Below are positions 62,943-64,000 of a stretch of 64,000 bases of DNA, one piece after another; the stretch's first letter is position 1, and every line of letters begins with the position of its first letter. Under the pieces are notes generated by a model. That model had not been told where the DNA came from. It saw only the letters and a list, made by a program, of their open reading frames with translations, and did not search any database. Source of the stretch: Hippopus hippopus. Taxonomy: Eukaryota; Mollusca; Bivalvia; Cardiida; Cardiidae. The translations under genes and the position numbers were made by a program. The stretch is from NCBI GenBank assembly GCA_946811185.2, contig OX328109.1, positions 46,397,412 to 46,461,411 of the forward strand, read 5' to 3'.

Positions 62943-64000
62943 TGTCACAAGTTGCTAAAACAGACTGAAAACTCTTTCAGTAACAACTGATTTCTATTGC
63001 ATAAGTCAAACAAAGGGAACTAAATTTTTAATTTTTTTTAATCTCTTTACACCATGACAAGAAATCCAGTTGCGTTGACTACCGTCTCATATCTGCCAGT
63101 TACATGCCCGCAAAAACATGAAAAATCAACTTACGGCACATTCTATAGCAGATGACACCTGTTGCTTAAGTCAAATATAGGGATTTTTTTTTTTCCTTTT
63201 CTCTTGCTATGGCCATTGAATTGGTTACGATGACTATCCCACTCATACGTGACCGTTACGTGCTGTGCATAAAATCATAAAATCAACCTGGACACTTTTG
63301 GAGGCAACTGATACATGTTGCACAAATCAAAGAAAGGTAAACCAAATTCGTTTTCATACCAGGGTCATGAAAAACATTGGACCAAATTTGGTGACCTCGT
63401 GAGTCATAAGTCGATTTTATGTTTAACCGCTGTGCAAAAACATTGATTCAGAAGCTGTTGCATAAACTTTTTCCAATAAGAAATCTTGTTCTTGTTTGAA
63501 AAATTTAGAAATAGGCCAATGAAATACAATAAGATGTAAGAATGACTACTAATAAAAACAGGTAAAATAGATAAAATGGCAAAGTTGGAGATTCAACCTC
63601 TGACCATCAGGACCCAAAAGAGGTCTTGGTGCAGGGGTGAAACGCTCTTTGCGATTGAATAGGCTGAAATGACCCGAAGATTTAACATAGATATGCAGAG
63701 ATTTCCCCCTCTTCCAATCAGCCAATCAAATCTCAGGCCTCTCTTAAATTATCCAATCACAGAAGGTTTTAGAAAATCAAAATGGCGTCCAATCAGCCAA
63801 TCAAATCTCATCCCTCTCTTCAAATTATCCAATCAGAAATTCTTTGAGAAATTCAATATTGCGCCCAATCAGCCTATCAAATTGCAGACACACCCCCACA
63901 ATCATCCAATCAGAAAGCTTTGAGCCATTTTAAAATGGCGCCCGAAAATATCGATAGAAAACAGTGAACAAATATCGGCATAAAAGTGGATTTTAAGTCT
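62943..64000 (+). repeat. Monomer U32 (partial, X3-like front)
   Basis: The first 1,058 bp of a unit, cut by the window end 20-odd bases before the 38-codon leader frame. CCAAT cluster 63714-63940. It is nearly identical to the U31 front, so this pair arose by recent duplication. Confidence 0.95.

Larger units (their letters stand above)
1..64000 (+). repeat. Tandem macrosatellite array, ~2,038-bp monomer, 31.5 copies
   Basis: The same sequence recurs head to tail with unit lengths of 2,036-2,039 bp (three copies are 1,962-1,969 bp). All copies have the same orientation and there is no foreign insertion anywhere. Most neighbouring core copies differ only at a few diagnostic sites and in T-tract length. 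That near-identity indicates recent homogenisation by unequal crossing-over, gene conversion or rolling-circle amplification. Neither edge of the array is in the window, so total copy number is unknown. No recognised gene family (rRNA, 5S, snRNA, histone, tRNA) is present in the monomer. Confidence 0.98.

Noticed and set aside
1..64000. CRISPR array
   Set aside because: Repeats are 2 kb long and contiguous, without short repeats alternating with unique spacers, and there are no cas genes.
1..64000. rDNA, 5S, snRNA or histone gene cluster
   Set aside because: The multi-CCAAT promoter recalls histone genes, but no histone-like ORF, rRNA core sequence, 5S-like control region or histone 3' stem-loop motif is seen in the monomer.

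Overview
The whole 64 kb window is one uninterrupted head-to-tail tandem array of a ~2,038-bp monomer: 31 complete copies and one partial copy (units U1-U32 below; the phase is set by window base 1, which begins the recurring TGTCACAAGTTG). I see no protein-coding gene, rRNA, tRNA, CRISPR array, transposon or flanking unique DNA. All open frames are short (117 codons or fewer) and repeat only because the DNA repeats. The DNA is AT-rich, with long T tracts, multiple CCAAT boxes, YY1-like AAAATGGCG motifs and large-unit satellite architecture. This points to a eukaryotic nuclear genome, probably an animal, but I cannot name the taxon.

Each monomer has the same layout (U1 coordinates). 1-282 is subrepeat C. 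283-540 holds older, decayed copies of the same subrepeat. 541-771 is a spacer with an AATAAA at 609. 772-998 is a threefold 75-76-bp tandem repeat carrying 8-9 CCAAT boxes. 983-1044 is a promoter-like core: a CCATTTTAAAATGG palindrome, GGCGCC, a TATCGATA (DRE-type) palindrome and a TATA-like CATAAAAG. 1045-1345 is a non-repetitive 'leader' with an NFI-like palindrome and hairpins. 1346-2038 is subrepeats A and B. Subrepeats A, B and C share a conserved 18-nt hairpin, a T tract and a ~58-bp upstream linker. Read left to right, the monomer resembles a self-contained transcription unit: CCAAT cluster, TATA-like box, ~1.6 kb of noncoding repeat, then AATAAA in the next monomer. Transcription itself is inference.

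The array has higher-order structure. Two main monomer classes, X and Y, differ at linked sites running from the middle of subrepeat A to the promoter core of the next copy. U3-U8 and U16-U25 are X-Y dimers (~4.07 kb). U9-U17 follow a three-unit pattern (~6.1 kb). U25-U30 (about 50-61 kb) are more diverged, mosaic between classes, and include three copies lacking exactly one 75-bp CCAAT repeat. U31-U32 are a near-identical pair again. In the unit entries, 'front' means unit start to promoter core, and 'back' means subrepeats A and B. X fronts have GGCAAAG..GATTC and TATCGATA; Y fronts have GACAAAG..GATTG and TGTCTATA. Alpha backs have CACCTGC / CAGTACC; beta backs have CACCCGCG / CAGTAGC / AACATACGG.
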